Shown here piece by piece: positions 63,058 to 64,000 of a stretch of 64,000 nt of DNA. Below the pieces are notes generated by a model. The model made no database searches. It was not told the origin of the DNA and saw only the letters and a program-made list of their open reading frames with translations. Position 1 is the stretch's first letter, and the number at the start of each line of letters is the position of its first letter. A program made the translations under genes and the position numbers. The DNA lies in contig JABJKS010000118.1 in the NCBI GenBank assembly GCA_018660265.1, forward strand, positions 1-64,000. Direction: 5' to 3'. This DNA is from Rhodospirillaceae bacterium. GTDB taxonomy: Bacteria > Pseudomonadota > Alphaproteobacteria > GCA-2731375.

Positions 63058-63395
63058 TTTTCCGCCAGGAATTTCCGCGCCCGTTCGCGATGTTCGGACG
63101 TGATATACTGGCGCGCACGTTTGATCGCCATATACAATACGGCGGCATCATCGGTGAAGCCCAGCACGGCGATGAAATCCGGCACCATATCCACCGGCAT
63201 GATGAAATAAGCCAGGGCACCCAGCAATATGGCCTTGGCCGAGGTCGGTGTCGCAGGATCAAGGGCGCAGTAATAAGCGGCCAATAGATCTGCGGCAAAT
63301 GGGATGCGCTTTAATACCCGGCGCACCTTGGGCCAAAAGTCCCGCTTAACCCGTGCGGCATCCTTGGACATGCGCTGTTTAGCCATGGGTGGCAT
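63054..63395 (-). CDS. YkvA family protein (DUF1232)
   Basis: This 113-aa protein carries the DUF1232 core: DLLAAYYCALDPATPTSAKA near residue 38, ILLGALAYFIMPVDMVPDFI and VLGFTDDAAVLYMAI. The core has one or two hydrophobic helices, so it is probably membrane-associated. A basic N-terminus (RVKRDFWPKVRRVLKRIPF) precedes it. Function is unknown in this family. ATG 63395 or ATG 63386 could be the start. It diverges from the SDR gene across 109 bp. Confidence 0.9.
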   Translation of the reverse strand: MPPMAKQRMSKDAARVKRDFWPKVRRVLKRIPFAADLLAAYYCALDPATPTSAKAILLGALAYFIMPVDMVPDFIAVLGFTDDAAVLYMAIKRARQYITSEHRERARKFLAEN

Positions 63396-63504
63396 ATGGG
63401 CACATATGCCGCATTTGCAATGATTGCCCAGACGGCGGCCTATCTGCTATTGAGCCCGCAACAGTTTTTGTCAAACATCATTATGGAACAATGGAGAACG
63501 GATC

Positions 63505-64000
63505 ATGCAACTCGACGGACAGGTAGCAATCGTAACGGGCGGGGCCTCGGGCCTGGGTGAAGGCACGGCGCGGGAAATGGCGTCAGCGGGTGCAAAAGTG
63601 GCGATCTGGGATATCCAGGAAGACAAGGGGCTCGCCATCGCCAAGGAAATCGGCGGTGTCTTCTGCAAGTGCGATGTCACCTCTGAAGACAGCGTCATCG
63701 CCGCCCTGGGCGAAACCAAGGAGGCCCTGGGCACGGCACGCATTCTGGTCAATTGCGCCGGCACCGGCACGGCCATCAAGACCACATCGCGCGGCGCGGC
63801 GCACCCGCTTGATCAGTTTGAACGCATTATCAAGATCAACCTGATTGGTACTTTCAACTGCATTCGACTGGCAACCACCGAGATGGTGGACCTGGAACCC
63901 ATGGCCGATGGCGAACGCGGCGTTGTCATCAACACAGCCTCTGTCGCAGCCTATGACGGCCAGGTCGGTCAGGCGGCCTATTCCGCATCCAAGGGCGGTA
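63505..64000 (+). CDS. Short-chain dehydrogenase, 3-hydroxyacyl-CoA dehydrogenase type II-like (cut by window edge)
   Basis: ATG 63505 follows GGAGAACGGATC. The 165 visible residues begin LDGQVAIVTGGASGLGEGTA with the TGxxxGxG nucleotide site, WDIQEDKGL with an Asp that favours NAD, then LVNCAGTGTAIKT near residue 80 and NTASVAAYDGQVGQAAYSAS with the catalytic Ser and Tyr-x-x-x-Lys. The long segment MVDLEPMADGERGVVINTAS before the catalytic Ser is typical of HSD17B10-type enzymes that oxidise 3-hydroxyacyl-CoA. The C-terminal third is outside the window. Confidence 0.88.
   Translation, partial: MQLDGQVAIVTGGASGLGEGTAREMASAGAKVAIWDIQEDKGLAIAKEIGGVFCKCDVTSEDSVIAALGETKEALGTARILVNCAGTGTAIKTTSRGAAHPLDQFERIIKINLIGTFNCIRLATTEMVDLEPMADGERGVVINTASVAAYDGQVGQAAYSASKGG

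Overview
The window reads as a chromosomal segment of an alphaproteobacterium, most likely a Rhodospirillales-type relative; this is an inference from gene order and protein style, with no rRNA in view. Supporting signs are a long FtsZ with an Ala/Pro-rich linker, the division-cell wall (dcw) order mraZ to ftsZ followed by lpxC, the run lysC-ptsP-rodZ-ispG-hisS-prfA-prmC, the alphaproteobacterial DUF4167 and DUF2889 proteins, and AGAGCAATT-type palindromic repeats like those of other alphaproteobacteria. Most genes are GC-rich and tightly packed, with frequent ATGA start/stop overlaps.

Layout. 1-9540: tail of an IS5-type transposase, a MaoC dehydratase and a GFA-like protein, a TPP riboswitch driving the thiamine importer thiBPQ, an M20 amidohydrolase, then a minus-strand block (DehI-like protein, quinone oxidoreductase, DUF1330, histidine phosphatase) and an enoyl-CoA hydratase. 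9540-11060: a lower-GC island holding a PIN-domain protein and an unrecognised 248-aa partner in a 4-nt overlapping pair; this is the best candidate for an undescribed two-gene system. 11060-19960: carboxylesterase, Rieske oxygenase, HD protein, peroxiredoxin, DsbD-type thiol protein, YqgE, an ArsR/ArsP-like efflux module, fdhD-mobA (molybdenum cofactor) and a peptidoglycan amidase. 19974-20426: RNase P RNA (rnpB).

20748-40824: a complete dcw cluster, mraZ-rsmH-ftsL-ftsI-murE-murF-mraY-murD-ftsW-murG-murC-murB-ddl-ftsQ-ftsA-ftsZ, then lpxC. Together these genes make the peptidoglycan precursor from UDP-MurNAc to lipid II, flip or polymerise it at the septum, build the Z ring and start lipid A synthesis. 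41034-53524: DUF2889, DUF1326, ubiG, lysC, ptsP (nitrogen PTS EI), rodZ, ispG, hisS, prfA and prmC. 53879-64000: DUF4167, a MOSC protein, clpB behind a plausible sigma-32 promoter, a MATE/ANKH-like membrane protein with an anomalous 5' end, acetoacetyl-CoA synthetase, a DMT transporter, YkvA and a truncated SDR dehydrogenase.

Two sequence-level themes stand out. First, a four-member family of about 100-120 bp double-hairpin repeats (near 40.9, 42.4, 58.5 and 62.0 kb) sits exactly between genes; one copy supplies the stop codons of both neighbours. Second, short perfect or near-perfect tandem repeats (10, 12, 12, 13 and 16 bp units) recur in and beside genes. They lengthen LpxC by an in-frame insert, form the fdhD/mobA overlap and make the 3' end of the MOSC gene.
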